Positions 9,554 to 19,900 of a DNA stretch of 64,000 bases are shown here, piece by piece. The notes beneath the pieces are model-generated. The model saw nothing but the letters and a program-made list of their open reading frames with translations, was not told where the DNA came from and ran no database searches. Origin of the DNA: Bog-756 sp963741055 (GTDB taxonomy: Bacteria > Actinomycetota > Acidimicrobiia > Acidimicrobiales > RAAP-2); contig CAVUGU010000021.1 of the NCBI GenBank assembly GCA_963741055.1, positions 18,038 through 82,037 on the forward strand. Reading direction: 5' to 3'. The translations under genes were made by a program, and so were the position numbers. Position 1 is the stretch's first letter. Each line of letters opens with the position of its first letter.

Positions 9554-10741
9554 ATGGCGACCGAGAGCCGAAGCGAGAGCATCGCGATGACCAACGAACC
9601 CTCGCCGACCGCCTCCTCGGTCGTGGTGTGCTCACTCGAAGGCTGGAGTGAGGTCCGTCGGAGGATCCGGATCCTCGTGGACGAGCTGGTCGAGCTCGAC
9701 CCGTCGCTCCGAGTGCTCTACGTCACGCCCGCGCACGACGTGGTCCACGAGTTGCGAAACCGGCGGTCGATCCGTGGCGAGCCCAAGTTCGAGCAGGTGG
9801 GTCCACGCATCCACGTGCTGCGGCCGAGGAAGTGGCTCCCCCGGGTCGTCGGCCCTTTCGCGGACCGGTCGCTCGAGCGCCAGGTCCTCCACGCGATTCG
9901 TGTCCTCGGTCTCGACGTCCCCTTTGGTCTGGGTCAACGACGCGTCCTACGCGCGGTTCGCGGTCCGCTCCGGATGGCCGGTCGTCTACGACATCACCGA
10001 CGACTGGCTGCTCACCGCGCTCGCCCCGCGCCAGCTCGAACGGCTGATGGACGACGAGCGGCTCCTCCTCGAGCGGAGCGAGGAGGTGGTCGTGTGCTCG
10101 CCGGCACTCGAACGGTCGCGCGGCCACAGCCGAAAGGTGGAGCTGATCCCGAACGCGGTCGACGTCGAGCTCTTCAGCCGGCCCCGGCCCCGGCCCGATT
10201 CTCTCCGCCCGCGCCGGTCGTCCTCTACGCGGGGACGCTCCACGAGGAGCGAGTCGACGTCCCACTGATCCTCGAGCTGGCCGAGGCGGCCCCTCACGTC
10301 TCGGTCGTGCTGCTCGGGCCCGACTGCCTCACTTCCCTGCACTCCTCCGAGCTCCGTCAACCCCGCAACGTGCACGTGCTCGGGCCGCGTCCCTACTCCG
10401 AGATCCCCGCCTACCTCCAGCACGCCGACGTGCTGATCGTCCCCCACCTGGTCAACGCCTTCACCGAGAGCCTCGACCCGATCAAGGCCTACGAGTGCCT
10501 GGCGGCCGGCCGGCCGACGGTGGCGACGCCGGTCGCCGGTTTCCGTCATCTCGGGCCACCGATCGTGGTCGCCGAGCGGTCCGCCTTCGTGGCGGCCGTC
10601 CTGGCGGCCCTCGAGGGGGCGGGCCCCCCGGGTGCTGCCGTCCCCCCCGACCAACACCGGGCGCCTATCCCTTCCTGGCACGAAAGAGCCCTTGCCATGG
10701 CCTCGGTGATGGACCGAGCCCGGCACGGAGGCGACCGATGA
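9554..10741 (+). CDS. Glycosyltransferase (GT4-like), frame broken twice
   Basis: Reading through two breaks gives one protein of about 395 residues. The N-terminus is in frame 1 (VVVCSLEGWSEVRRRIRILV), the middle is in a second frame from about 9920 to 10190 (VWVNDASYARFAVRSGWPVV, YDITDDWLL, KVELIPNAVDVELF), and the C-terminus is in frame 1 again (PVVLYAGTLHEERVDVPLI, SLDPIKAYECLAAGRPTVAT). This is the layout of polysaccharide glycosyltransferases with a GT-B fold. ATG 9554 is the first start; ATG 9587 is also possible. It is transcribed away from the polymerase gene, with a 219-bp shared upstream region. Confidence 0.78.
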   Translation: MATESRSESIAMTNEPSPTASSVVVCSLEGWSEVRRRIRILVDELVELDPSLRVLYVTPAHDVVHELRNRRSIRGEPKFEQVGPRIHVLRPRKWLPRVVGPFADRSLERQVLHAIRVLGLDVPFGLGQRRVLRAVRGPLRMAGRLRHHRRLAAHRARPAPARTADGRRAAPPRAERGGGRVLAGTRTVARPQPKGGADPERGRRRALQPAPAPARFSPPAPVVLYAGTLHEERVDVPLILELAEAAPHVSVVLLGPDCLTSLHSSELRQPRNVHVLGPRPYSEIPAYLQHADVLIVPHLVNAFTESLDPIKAYECLAAGRPTVATPVAGFRHLGPPIVVAERSAFVAAVLAALEGAGPPGAAVPPDQHRAPIPSWHERALAMASVMDRARHGGDR

Positions 10742-10819
10742 CCACCGCCGGATCGCTCCGGCCCGGTCGGAGCGATCGATCGGAGCGAATCGTGTACTGC
10801 GTTTACGGTCCCTCAGGTC

Positions 10820-10841
10820 GTATCCTCAATTAGAGGGATAC
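10820..10841. promoter_or_regulatory. Inverted repeat in the leader of the Wzz-kinase gene
   Basis: Arms GTATCCTC and GAGGGATAC face each other across a 5-base AATTA loop, with one bulged G. The repeat lies 67 bases before the CTG start of the Wzz-kinase gene and 79 bases after the glycosyltransferase stop. It could be an operator, an RNA hairpin in the leader or a weak terminator for the upstream gene; there is no U-tract to favour termination. Confidence 0.4.
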
Positions 10842-10908
10842 CTCCCCGATCCGGGGTACGGCGACCCCGACCGGCCGCCGTGGGCCCGTCGTCGAAAGCG
10901 AGCCACCG

Positions 10909-12501
10909 CTGACCATCCACCAATTCCTCGGGACGCTTTGGCGTCGGAAACTGATCATCCTGGTCAGCATGGTCGTCGCGCTCGCCGCCGCGCTCGGCTA
11001 CTCCAAGGTCGCGAAGCCGAACTACCAGTCGTCCGCCCAGGTGCAGCTCAGCACCTCGAATGCGGCGTCGGGACAGAACTCGTCGCCGGTCACCTTCCCC
11101 GACCCGGTCCAGGAGCTCGGGAGCACCGCGGTCCAATCCGAGGCCGCCAAGATCCTCGGCGGCTCCGGTGCCTCGGCGGTGGCATCGGACGTCACCGGCA
11201 CGGTCGACACGGTCTCGGGGGCACTCACCATCACCGCGTCGGATCCGGACCCGGCCCGGGCGCAGGCCGTGGCCAAGGCGTACTCGACCGCGTTCACCGA
11301 TCAGATGCAGGCGATCGCCCAGGCGCAGATCAACAAGATCACCACGGTGATCAACCAGCAGCGGGCCGAGATCGCGGCGCTCCAGGCAGAGCCGGGCGCA
11401 CTGGCCAACCCGCTCACCACCGCCCAGATCGCCTCGCTGACGGCGACGGTCAGCAACCTCGAGACCGAGATCTCCAACATCCAGGTCGGTGAGCCGTACG
11501 CCTCGGTGGAGGTCGCGGCCAGCCATCCGACGACGCCGAGCGGCATCTCGACGGCGAAGCTCGCGCTGATCGGGCTCCTCGCCGGGTTCCTCGTCGGTTG
11601 TGGCATCGCCCTCGTCCTCGACCAGCTCGACACCCGCCTGCGCACCAGCCCCGAACTCGAGGCGCTCACCGAGGCCCCGGTGCTCGCCGAGCTCCCCCAG
11701 GACTCGGACGTGAAATCCGGCAAGGTGGCCATCGCCCTGGTCCAGGCGCCCCAGTCCCTCCTCGCGGAGTCGGTCCGCGAGCTCCGGACCAGTCTGCGGG
11801 TGATCGTCGGCGAAAACCCGTGCCCGACCATCGTCGTCACCTCCCCGGAGGCCGGCGACGGCAAGACCTTCGTCGCCGCCAACCTGGCCGCGGCGTGGGC
11901 GATGAGCGGCAGCAAGGTGGTGGTGGTCTCCGGCGACTTCCGGCGACCCCGGATCGAAGAGATCTTCGGGATCGAGCACGGCCTGCCCGGATTCGCGGAC
12001 GTCATCCAGGCCAACTGGAAGACCCCCGAGGAGGACGACCACCTCGCAACGGGTGCGACCCGCTCGGCCGGAGCGGACCTCGCTTCGCCGCGTGTGACCG
12101 GTAACGGGCGACCCCGACCGAAGGAGACCTCGATCTCCCCGATGCTGGTCCAGACCGGGATCAGGGGGCTCTACGTCCTTCCGGCCGGTACCTACCTGGA
12201 CAACCCGGCGGAGCTCTTCGGCAGCCCGGGGATGCAGCCGGTCGTCGACCAGCTTCCCCTGCTGGCCGACGTCGTGCTGATCGACACCCCGCCGGTGCTC
12301 GCGGTGCCCGACACCGCGATCGTCGGCAGTCTGGCGCACGGGGCGATCGTCGTCGCCACCGAGGGACGCACCGACCGGGGCATGCTCGAACGGACGGTCC
12401 ACCGCCTCGAGGCCACCAATTGCCACGTGCTCGGTCTCGTCCTCAACCGTGCACGCCACTCCCAAGTCGAGGCCTACCAGGCGTACACCTACCGGCATTG
12501 A
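10909..12501 (+). CDS. Polysaccharide co-polymerase fused to bacterial tyrosine kinase (Wzz/CpsD-like)
   Basis: The N-terminal half is a Wzz-type chain-length domain: a first membrane helix at about residues 14-35 preceded by TIHQFLGTLWRRKLIILVSM, an extracellular coiled region, and a second helix at about residues 217-237. The C-terminal half is a BY-kinase: Walker A SPEAGDGKTFVAANLA (GDGKT near residue 316), Walker A' VVVVSGDFRRP, Walker B DVVLIDTPPVL, and a small C-terminal tyrosine cluster AYQAYTYRH that would be autophosphorylated. It should control glycan chain length with the Wzy-like protein. No ATG, GTG or TTG lies in frame between the stop at 10831 and ATG 10969, which would delete the first helix, so CTG 10909 is proposed as start. 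Confidence 0.87.
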   Translation: MTIHQFLGTLWRRKLIILVSMVVALAAALGYSKVAKPNYQSSAQVQLSTSNAASGQNSSPVTFPDPVQELGSTAVQSEAAKILGGSGASAVASDVTGTVDTVSGALTITASDPDPARAQAVAKAYSTAFTDQMQAIAQAQINKITTVINQQRAEIAALQAEPGALANPLTTAQIASLTATVSNLETEISNIQVGEPYASVEVAASHPTTPSGISTAKLALIGLLAGFLVGCGIALVLDQLDTRLRTSPELEALTEAPVLAELPQDSDVKSGKVAIALVQAPQSLLAESVRELRTSLRVIVGENPCPTIVVTSPEAGDGKTFVAANLAAAWAMSGSKVVVVSGDFRRPRIEEIFGIEHGLPGFADVIQANWKTPEEDDHLATGATRSAGADLASPRVTGNGRPRPKETSISPMLVQTGIRGLYVLPAGTYLDNPAELFGSPGMQPVVDQLPLLADVVLIDTPPVLAVPDTAIVGSLAHGAIVVATEGRTDRGMLERTVHRLEATNCHVLGLVLNRARHSQVEAYQAYTYRH

Positions 12502-12526
12502 CCGCGCCACCGGCGCCCCGAGCCTG

Positions 12527-13429
12527 ATGGCGGCCGACGACATCGAGGTACTGGTGGTTGCGTACCGCGCTGCCGAGTTGCTCGAGGTGTGCCTCCGCCG
12601 ACTCGGAGCGGACTTCGCGGTCACCGTCGTCGACAACTCCTCGGACCATGAGGTGCGAGCGGTCGCGACCCGCCATCGCGCCACCTACCTCGACCCCGCG
12701 CACAACCTCGGATTCGCGGGCGGGGTGAACGTGGGATTGGCCAGGCGGTCGAATCCGTCCGCCGACCTCTTGCTGCTCAACCCCGACGCGTCCATCGATC
12801 CGTCGGGAGTCCGCGCTCTGCACCGGTTCCTCCATGCCCGAGACGATCTTGCCTGCGTCGCACCGGCACAGTCGGACCCGGCGAGCGACACCGACATGCG
12901 AGTGGGATGGCCCTTCCCCACCCCGCTCGGTCCATGGATCGACGCGGTGGGGCTCGGCCGCTTCCGTCGCCGCAACGACTTCCTGATCGGTTCGATCCTC
13001 TTGCTCCGCGCCGAGGCGCTCGCCGAGGTCGGTCCGTTCGACGAACAGTTCTTCCTCTATGCCGAGGAAACCGACTGGCAGCGACGCGCCCACGACCTCG
13101 GATGGCATGTCGCCCTCTGTCCCGACGTGCACGCCCACCACGTGGGAGCCGGAACAGGCGGCGACGCAGAAGAGCGAGAGACGCACTTCCACGCGTCGGC
13201 CGAGCGCTACGTACGCAAGCACTACGGAACGGCGGGCTGGTGGGTGTACCGCGCCGGCGCTCTCGTCGGGTCGTTCGCGCGCTCGCTCGTGCTCTCGGGC
13301 GAACGGGGCCGCGCCGCCGCCTTTCGCTTCCGGCTCTACCGTTCGGGGCCCTGTCATGCAGAAGCCGCGCTCGACGCGGCAGGTGGTTCGCGCCGAACCG
13401 TCCGACCTTCGCCCTCATCGCGAGACTGA
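12527..13429 (+). CDS. GT2 family glycosyltransferase (rhamnosyltransferase-like)
   Basis: A GT-A fold inverting glycosyltransferase of 300 residues. The motifs are VLVVAYRAAELLEVC at the N-terminus, VVDNSS, the donor-binding LLLLNPDASIDPSG, and FLYAEETDWQRRAHDLGW with the acceptor-side ED/ET-D-W motif typical of rhamnosyl- and galactofuranosyltransferases. ATG 12527 is chosen because it directly precedes the first beta strand. A longer in-frame start at 12449 would overlap the kinase gene by 53 bp. It follows the Wzz-kinase by 25 bp and is probably co-transcribed. The last 20 residues are low in complexity and may be affected by an error. Confidence 0.88.
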   Translation: MAADDIEVLVVAYRAAELLEVCLRRLGADFAVTVVDNSSDHEVRAVATRHRATYLDPAHNLGFAGGVNVGLARRSNPSADLLLLNPDASIDPSGVRALHRFLHARDDLACVAPAQSDPASDTDMRVGWPFPTPLGPWIDAVGLGRFRRRNDFLIGSILLLRAEALAEVGPFDEQFFLYAEETDWQRRAHDLGWHVALCPDVHAHHVGAGTGGDAEERETHFHASAERYVRKHYGTAGWWVYRAGALVGSFARSLVLSGERGRAAAFRFRLYRSGPCHAEAALDAAGGSRRTVRPSPSSRD

Positions 13430-13445
13430 CCGAGAGCGGCCCAGT

Positions 13446-14601
13446 TCAACCCCCTGTCGCCCGCTTCGTCCGGACCACCTCCTCCAACACCGTCTCCAGC
13501 GAGCCCATCAGCGCGTCCCAGCGGTACTGGGTCACGGTGCCCGGCGCCGCCCGGCTCCACGCGGCACGCACCTCGGGGTCCATGCCTTGGCCCAACAGGC
13601 CGACCAGCTCCTCGACGTCATGGGGGTCGCGCATGCGCAAGCCGTTCACACCGTCGACGATCGCGTCGCCCGCACCCGGCACCGAAGAGGTCAGCACGGG
13701 TACCCCACTGGCCAACGCCTCCACGATGGCGAGTGAGAACGCCTCGTACTCGGTCGGCATGACGAACAGGTCGGCCGCGGCGTGCTGGCGCCCCACGTCC
13801 GACGACGATCCCAGGTACTGGACGCGGTCGCGCACCGATGGGTCGCCCAGGGCGTCGACGAAGGGCTGAGGCGTGAGGAGCCCGACCAGCAGCAGGCGCA
13901 CCGACCGGTCGTCGAGGCGCGCCATCGCGGAGAGCACCACCGCCAATCCCTTGCGCTGCCACTCGTTGGCCACCATCAACAACACCACGTCGTCGGGCCC
14001 GTAGCCGAGCTCGGCGCGCGCCTTCGCCCGGAGCTCGTGACGCCGCTCGGGCGAGAACTCGTCCGGGGAGAACCCGTTGTGGATGACGGTGACCGGATTG
14101 TCGGTCAACCCGTAGAGGGACGCCAGGTCGCTCGCCACCTGCGCCGCCGCCGGCACCAGGTGTCCGTGGCGGGCTTTCCCGTAGAACACCCGCTCTTGAG
14201 CCAGCCCCACCACGTGGCGCGGCATCAGATAACGGGACTGCGGTGGGAGCCGGCGGCCGTGCACCGTCGCCGGGCCGGACCGTGCCAGCCACGCCCGATG
14301 CACACTGTTGACCACGTAGACGTCGCAGGGTGGGCACTCACTGCCGTAGGCCACGGTCACATCGGCTCGGCAGTGGCCGAGTGCCCTCGCCGCGGCGAAC
14401 CGGAAGGCCACCGGGTCGAGCGGCCCGAGCGACCGGGTCGCAGCCACCGGAACGTGGGTCACGCCCTCGGGCAGGTCCTCCACCTCGCGCGCCACCACCA
14501 TCACCTCGTGGCGAGAGGCGAGGTACGCCGCCGCCTCCCACATGATCCGCTCGACGCCGCCGCGGCGCGAGCAATGCGGGAAGACCGAGCGCGACGCGCA
14601 C
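13446..14601 (-). CDS. GT4 family glycosyltransferase, one frame break near the start
   Basis: A GT-B enzyme of about 385 residues. The N-terminus reads VRVAL, then, after an extra base in the GG/CC pair at 14585-14586, FPHCSRRGGVERIMWEAAAY. The C-terminal domain has VLLMVANEWQRKGLAVVLSA and the EX7E motif in PTEYEAFSLAIVEAL. HNGFSPDEFSPERR precedes the second domain. GTG 14601 is taken as start; the longer frame running to 15020 is an antisense artefact. It converges on the GT2 gene and diverges from the next GT4 gene, so this cluster is arranged as several short transcripts. Confidence 0.83.
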
Positions 14602-14666
14602 CGGCAGGCATGATAGGAGGGGCATCGACACGACGAGTGCACCATCCGCCCATCGAGAGGAGCTCC

Positions 14667-15725
14667 GTGTCCAGAAGCCCTGCCGGCGGAACCGGTCCGG
14701 TCGGAGCGGGCCCGCTCACCATCATCCAGGTGGTCCGGAGCGACGAGTACGCCGGCGTCGAGCGCTACGTCAGCGAGGTGAGCAGCTCGCTCGCCTCCCG
14801 CGGGCACCGTGTGACCGTCATCGGCGGTGAGCCGGCACGGATGAGGTCCGAGCTGCCGCCGCAGGTCGCCATCCGGGGTGCGAGGACCGTCGCCGGCACC
14901 GCCGTCGCGCTGCTCGGCCGACGCGACGCCGACCTGGTGCACGTCCACATGACCGCGGCCGAGATCGCGGCATGGCTGGTCCATCCCGTCGTGCGCGCGC
15001 CGATCGTCGCCACCCGGCACTTCCCTGCCGAGCGCGGGAGTTCACCGGCGGCACGGATGGTCGCACGGTGGGCGAGCCGGTCGTTGGCACGAGACGTCGC
15101 GATCAGCCGGTTCGTCGCGGAGCAGGTCGCGGGACCGAGCGAGTTGATTCCGAACGGAGTCGCCGATCGTCCCCAGGCGCCCCTCGACAACCCGGTCGTC
15201 CTCGTGCTCCAGCGTCTCGCTCCCGAGAAGGAGCCCGACGTCGGGTTGCGGGCCTGGGCGCAGAGCCGCCTCGCCGAGCAGGGTTGGCGTCTCGTCGTCG
15301 CCGGCTCGGGCGAGCTGGCCGGAAGCCTGGTTCGCCTTGCCGGCGAGCTCGGAGTGTCCGACAGCGTCGAGTTCGTCGGACGGGTCCGCGACACCGACTC
15401 GCTGCTGGCCGGCAGCTCGATCCTCCTGGCGACCGCCCCGGGGGAGCCCTTCGGCCTCTCGGTGGTCGAGGCGATGGCCCACGGCCTGCCGGTCGTCGCG
15501 GCAGCCGGTGGCGGCCACCTCGAGACCGTCGCGGATTCCGGCATCCTCTTTCCCCCCGGCGACCCGGGCGCAGCGGCGACCGGCTTGACCGAGCTGGCCG
15601 GCTCGGAGCGGCGGCGTGTCGAGATGGGACGCGTGCTGCGCCGGCGCCAACAGGAGCTCTACTCACTCGAACTCCACGTCGACCGGCTCGAGGGGCTCTA
15701 CCGCGAGGTGGTTGCGGCCAGGTAG
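14667..15725 (+). CDS. GT4 family glycosyltransferase
   Basis: A complete 352-residue GT-B glycosyltransferase with IIQVVRSDEYAGVERYVSEV at the N-terminus, LIPNGVADRPQ before the donor domain, VLVLQRLAPEKEPDVGLRAW, and EX7E in PGEPFGLSVVEAMAHGLPVV. The GTG start at 14667 is set by a good ribosome site GAGAGGAG six bases upstream; longer in-frame readings have no coding character. The 3' end overlaps that of the next, convergent glycosyltransferase by 28 bp. Confidence 0.9.
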   Translation: MSRSPAGGTGPVGAGPLTIIQVVRSDEYAGVERYVSEVSSSLASRGHRVTVIGGEPARMRSELPPQVAIRGARTVAGTAVALLGRRDADLVHVHMTAAEIAAWLVHPVVRAPIVATRHFPAERGSSPAARMVARWASRSLARDVAISRFVAEQVAGPSELIPNGVADRPQAPLDNPVVLVLQRLAPEKEPDVGLRAWAQSRLAEQGWRLVVAGSGELAGSLVRLAGELGVSDSVEFVGRVRDTDSLLAGSSILLATAPGEPFGLSVVEAMAHGLPVVAAAGGGHLETVADSGILFPPGDPGAAATGLTELAGSERRRVEMGRVLRRRQQELYSLELHVDRLEGLYREVVAAR

Positions 15726-16831
15726 AGATCCGCCTGGGCGTCCGCGACCCGCGACCACGAGCACCGGGCCGCGTCCGCCGGCCCGGCCGCGTGCAGCCGC
15801 TCCCACAAGCCGGGCTCCTCGAGGAATCGGACCAGTGCGCGGCGGAGCGCGTCGGGGTCCCGAGGTGGCACCAGCAGCCCGGAATCCCCGACCACGTCGG
15901 GCAGCGCGCCGCTGTCGCTGGCGACGACCGGCACGCCCGAGGCCTGGGCCTCGACGACGACCCGTCCGAATTGCTCGATCCAGCCGGGCATCGGCACCGA
16001 CGGAACGGCCAGCACCTCGAAGCGACGGTAGACCTCCGGGACGTCCGCCTCGTCGACGAAGCCGTGGAAGCTCACCCGGTCCTCGATGCGCAGCGTCGTC
16101 GCCAGTGCACGCAGAGCTTCCTCCTCGGGACCGGTCCCGAAGATCTCGAGCCGCAATCGGGGTTCGGGCGCCACGGCGCGGAGGAGGACGTCGACACCCT
16201 TGTGAGGGATCAGCCGCCCGACGAAGCCGACGTGCAACGTGCCGACCGGTGCCGGACGCGACGACGAGGTGAACCGCTCGACGTCCACTCCGAGCGGGAG
16301 GACGACGTGCACTCCGCGGAGGCCCTTGCGGCGGAGGATGGCGCCTGCTTCCGCGTTGCAGGTGTAGGCCCCCGCCATGTGGCGGAGTGCAACGCGCTCG
16401 AACCACCGGAAGGGTGGCGGGTAGCGCTTCTCGATGTTCTGCGCGGAGGAGACCACGTAAGGGACGTGTCGAGCGCGAAACCACCGGATCAGGAGGACCT
16501 CCGCCACCGCCAGCCCGAAGGGCTCCTCGTGCAGGTCGATGAGGTCCCAACGTCGCGATCCGACCAGACGCCAGAGCGCCAAAGGGTCGTAGAGGAACAG
16601 GTTGGGATGGTGTCCGAAGGTGCGGACCGCGACGGCGAAGGTGTCACCGGCGGGGTCGAACTGGACCGGCGACCCACCCTCCTCCCAGCGGTTCGCGGTG
16701 ACGAGCACGAGATCGACGCCGCGTGCGCGCAGCTGGCGCTCGCGCTCGCGCCACGCGGTGACCACCCCGCTCTTCGAGATCCGGAGGACGTGGAGACGAC
16801 CGTCGGTCACTGCCGCCTCGGGCGTCGCCAC
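15698..16831 (-). CDS. GT4 family glycosyltransferase
   Basis: A complete glycosyltransferase of about 377 residues: RLHVLRISKSGVVTAWRERE at the N-terminus, IDLHEEPFGLAVAEVLLIRW, VGFVGRLIPHKGVDVLLRAV at the donor-domain entry, and the active-site region GWIEQFGRVVVEAQASGVPV. The GTG at 16831 is preferred, with GTG 16810 nearly as good; the ATG at 16891 would add 20 residues of untypical sequence. It is transcribed away from the first large hydrolase. The 135-bp gap between them should hold both promoters, and a short A+T-rich patch near 16921 lies in it. Confidence 0.88.
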   Translation of the reverse strand: MATPEAAVTDGRLHVLRISKSGVVTAWRERERQLRARGVDLVLVTANRWEEGGSPVQFDPAGDTFAVAVRTFGHHPNLFLYDPLALWRLVGSRRWDLIDLHEEPFGLAVAEVLLIRWFRARHVPYVVSSAQNIEKRYPPPFRWFERVALRHMAGAYTCNAEAGAILRRKGLRGVHVVLPLGVDVERFTSSSRPAPVGTLHVGFVGRLIPHKGVDVLLRAVAPEPRLRLEIFGTGPEEEALRALATTLRIEDRVSFHGFVDEADVPEVYRRFEVLAVPSVPMPGWIEQFGRVVVEAQASGVPVVASDSGALPDVVGDSGLLVPPRDPDALRRALVRFLEEPGLWERLHAAGPADAARCSWSRVADAQADLYLAATTSR

Positions 16832-16966
16832 TCCTCGGATCGTACCGCGACGAGTGTGGTTCAGAGGACCTGCGTGTGGGGGGTGTCGCACTCGAAGTGG
16901 TCACCGCGTCGACGTTCTGAGTGAAATTTTTCCTCAAGATCTCGGACCGGCCGCCGATGGGCAGGT

Positions 16967-19900
16967 GTGGGGTGGGCAGGAAGCCGGTTTGCCGCGTCAC
17001 GCCCGAAGCGGGTCTACACGCTCGCATCGGTCGCCGTCCTGTGCGCAGTGGTCCCGACCCTTGCCGGCGTCGCCGACCCGGCGCACGCCGCAGCGCCCTC
17101 CTCCCAGATCCCCGGCTCGGTCGCCGCGCCCGCCGCGTCGGAGGTCAGCCCGATCTGCGACGCGCCCGACCCGAGCGGTGTGCTCGGCCCCGAATCGAGC
17201 CTGCCCTCGGATCCGACCACGACGGTGGCCACCCCCTCGGGCGGGGTGTCGAGCTTCGCGGCCACCTCGAGCAACCTCTACGTCAACACCGGCTCGGCAC
17301 TCGACACCTACTCCTTGACCGGGAGCCTCGTCCGCTCGTTCTCGCTGCCGGGCGCGTTCGCCTCGTCGAAGGAGCCCTCCCAGCCGGTGGTCGACCCGTC
17401 GGGCGACATCTACCTCTCGAGCAACTACGGACAGATCGTCGACAAGTTCTCGCCGACCGGCTCGCTGCTCTGGTCGGTCGACCCGCACAACGGCAGTCCC
17501 GAAGGGCTGTTCGGGATCACCACCGGGTCGGGGTTCGAACTCGCGGTGAGCCTCGTGCAGAACACCTCGTCGAGCGATCTCCTCGACCTCTCGACCGGAG
17601 CGGTCGACGGCTCGTTCCCCTTGGTCGACGACGGGTACGTGACCGAAGAGTCCGACGGCAACTTCCTCTACTCGCAAGGTGGCTACGTCGAGACGGTGAG
17701 CCCGAGCGGGGCGGTGCTCTCCAAGTTCGGGTCGTCGGTGACCCAGCAGAACGGCGCGCACACCGGGGCGGGGTTCGAGTTCTCGAACGGCGGTCAAGCG
17801 GTGCAGGGACCCGACGGCACCATCTACACCTCGGACCCGAAGGACACCTTCGAGGCGACCTCGCCCAGCGGTGACCTGCTCGCCACCACCACCTTGGCCG
17901 GCAACCTCCAAGTCGGCAGCGGGGGCTTCTACCTGGTCGGCTCCACCCTCTACTTCCAAGGCGGCCCGGTCTACAACGACGCCGGCGACAACATCTCGTC
18001 GATCCCGCTTTCGACCCTGCAAGCCGAGCTCTCTGCGGTCCACCGCCCCTACGACACCCTCGGGTGGGGAGCCGGGCTCACCACCGGAGCAACCGGCAAC
18101 TACTTCGCCGCCGGCACCACCCCCTCGGTCGACGCCACCTTCGACTCGTGGTGGAGCGGGCAGGCCTCCCACCTCCAGCTCCAATACTCGGTCGAGAACA
18201 CCGCCTCGCTCGACGCCGAGCGCGTCCCGGCCGGAACCACCCTCTCCTTGCCGACCAACGCCTCGTCGCTCGCGTCGATCCCGCTCACACTGCCCGCCTC
18301 CGACGAGGTGCCCGGCCCCTACCTCGTGCAGGCCTCCCTCTTCGACACCTCGACCTCGCCCCCGACCCGGCTCGGCACCACCTGCCTGCCCTACACGGTC
18401 GGCGCGACCGGCGACGGCCTCGACTTCGCCACCCTGCCGAGCGGCGCCGGCGGCGGCGGGCCGAGCGACCCGCGGGGAGTCGCGCTCAACTCGCAGCTCG
18501 GCCTCAACGGTTTTCGCGGAGCCAGTGTCAACTGGTCCACCTTCCTCCCCAACTGCTCGGCGTCCGCCCCGACCGCCGCGGCCTGTTCGTCGTCCGCGAT
18601 GGACTTCAGCGACGCCTCGACCTCCTACTACCAGGCGGCCGCCACCGCGCTCGCCGACCACGTGACCTACTGGGTGCAGGTGAGCAACGGCGACTCGCTC
18701 TCGACGGCGCTGGTGAACGGCGGCTACTGGCAGGGGGACATCGCGGCGCTCGTCCGCCACTACAGCACCGTCCCGGCCGGGTGCGGCCAATGTGCCCCGG
18801 TGACCATGTGGGAACCGTGGAACGAGTCGAACAACACCGGGTGGTCGAACGCGGCCGACTACGTGACCAAGGTGCTCGCCCCGTTCTACGCCGCGGTCAA
18901 GTCGGTGCTCCCGGGGAGCGCCTCGACGGTGATCGGCGGCTCGACCATCGACGTCGCCTACAGCTGGTGGCAACAGCTGGTCGCGGCCGGCGGCCTCGCC
19001 GACATGGACGTGGCGGCCATCCATCCCTACACCGGCTCGAACGACTCCTTCGAAGAGGACGGCAAGCCCGCCCAGATCGAGCCAGCTCGAAGGTCTGCTC
19101 GCCGGCAAGCCGCTCTGGTTCACCGAGGTCGGGTGGTGGAACGACGGCGACTACAACTTCCTCGCCCAGGCCAACGACGTGACCCGGGCGATGCTCTGGC
19201 AAAAGGCGCTCTCGATCCCGGTGTGGAACTACTTCTACGACGAGGGCAACTGGGGCAACTGGGGGGTGAGCTTCTCCCTCATCCAGGCGGGCAGCGTCGA
19301 CGACTACGTGAAGCCGGCCGCCCTCGCGGCGATGACCACCTCGAACCAGATCGCCGCCCGCCCCTACCTCGGGATGCCCTCGACCGGGATGCCCCAGACC
19401 TACCAGGCCCTCTTCGGGCCCGACGGGGCGAGCCCGGACCGGCTCGACGCGGTGTGGTCCGACGGGCTCTCGAGCACCGGCACGGTCACCTTCTCGGTGC
19501 CGGGCGGCGGGTCGATTCCGGTGACGGTCACCACCGAGTACGGGGAGAGCACCGCGGTGTCGGTCACCTCGGGGACCCCTTACGCCCTGCCGATCGGCGA
19601 TCAGGTCACCTACCTCGCCTATCCGGCGGGTGACACCGTGACCGTCTCCCCGACCGAGACCTTCGGGGCCGATCTCGCGGCGGCCACCTCCGGCGCCAGG
19701 GCGACGGCGTCGAGCGGCAACCCGTCGGCGGCCATCGCCGGGCTGCCCGCCGGCTACGGCAACGGCTGGACCTCTGGTCGACGGCGACACCACCCCCTCG
19801 CTCACCGTCACCCTGGCGAGCGCCTCCACCATCAACCGGATCGTCGTCGACACCCAGTCGGCCGGGTCGGTCGCGACCGGCGTGCGCGACTACACCCTCT

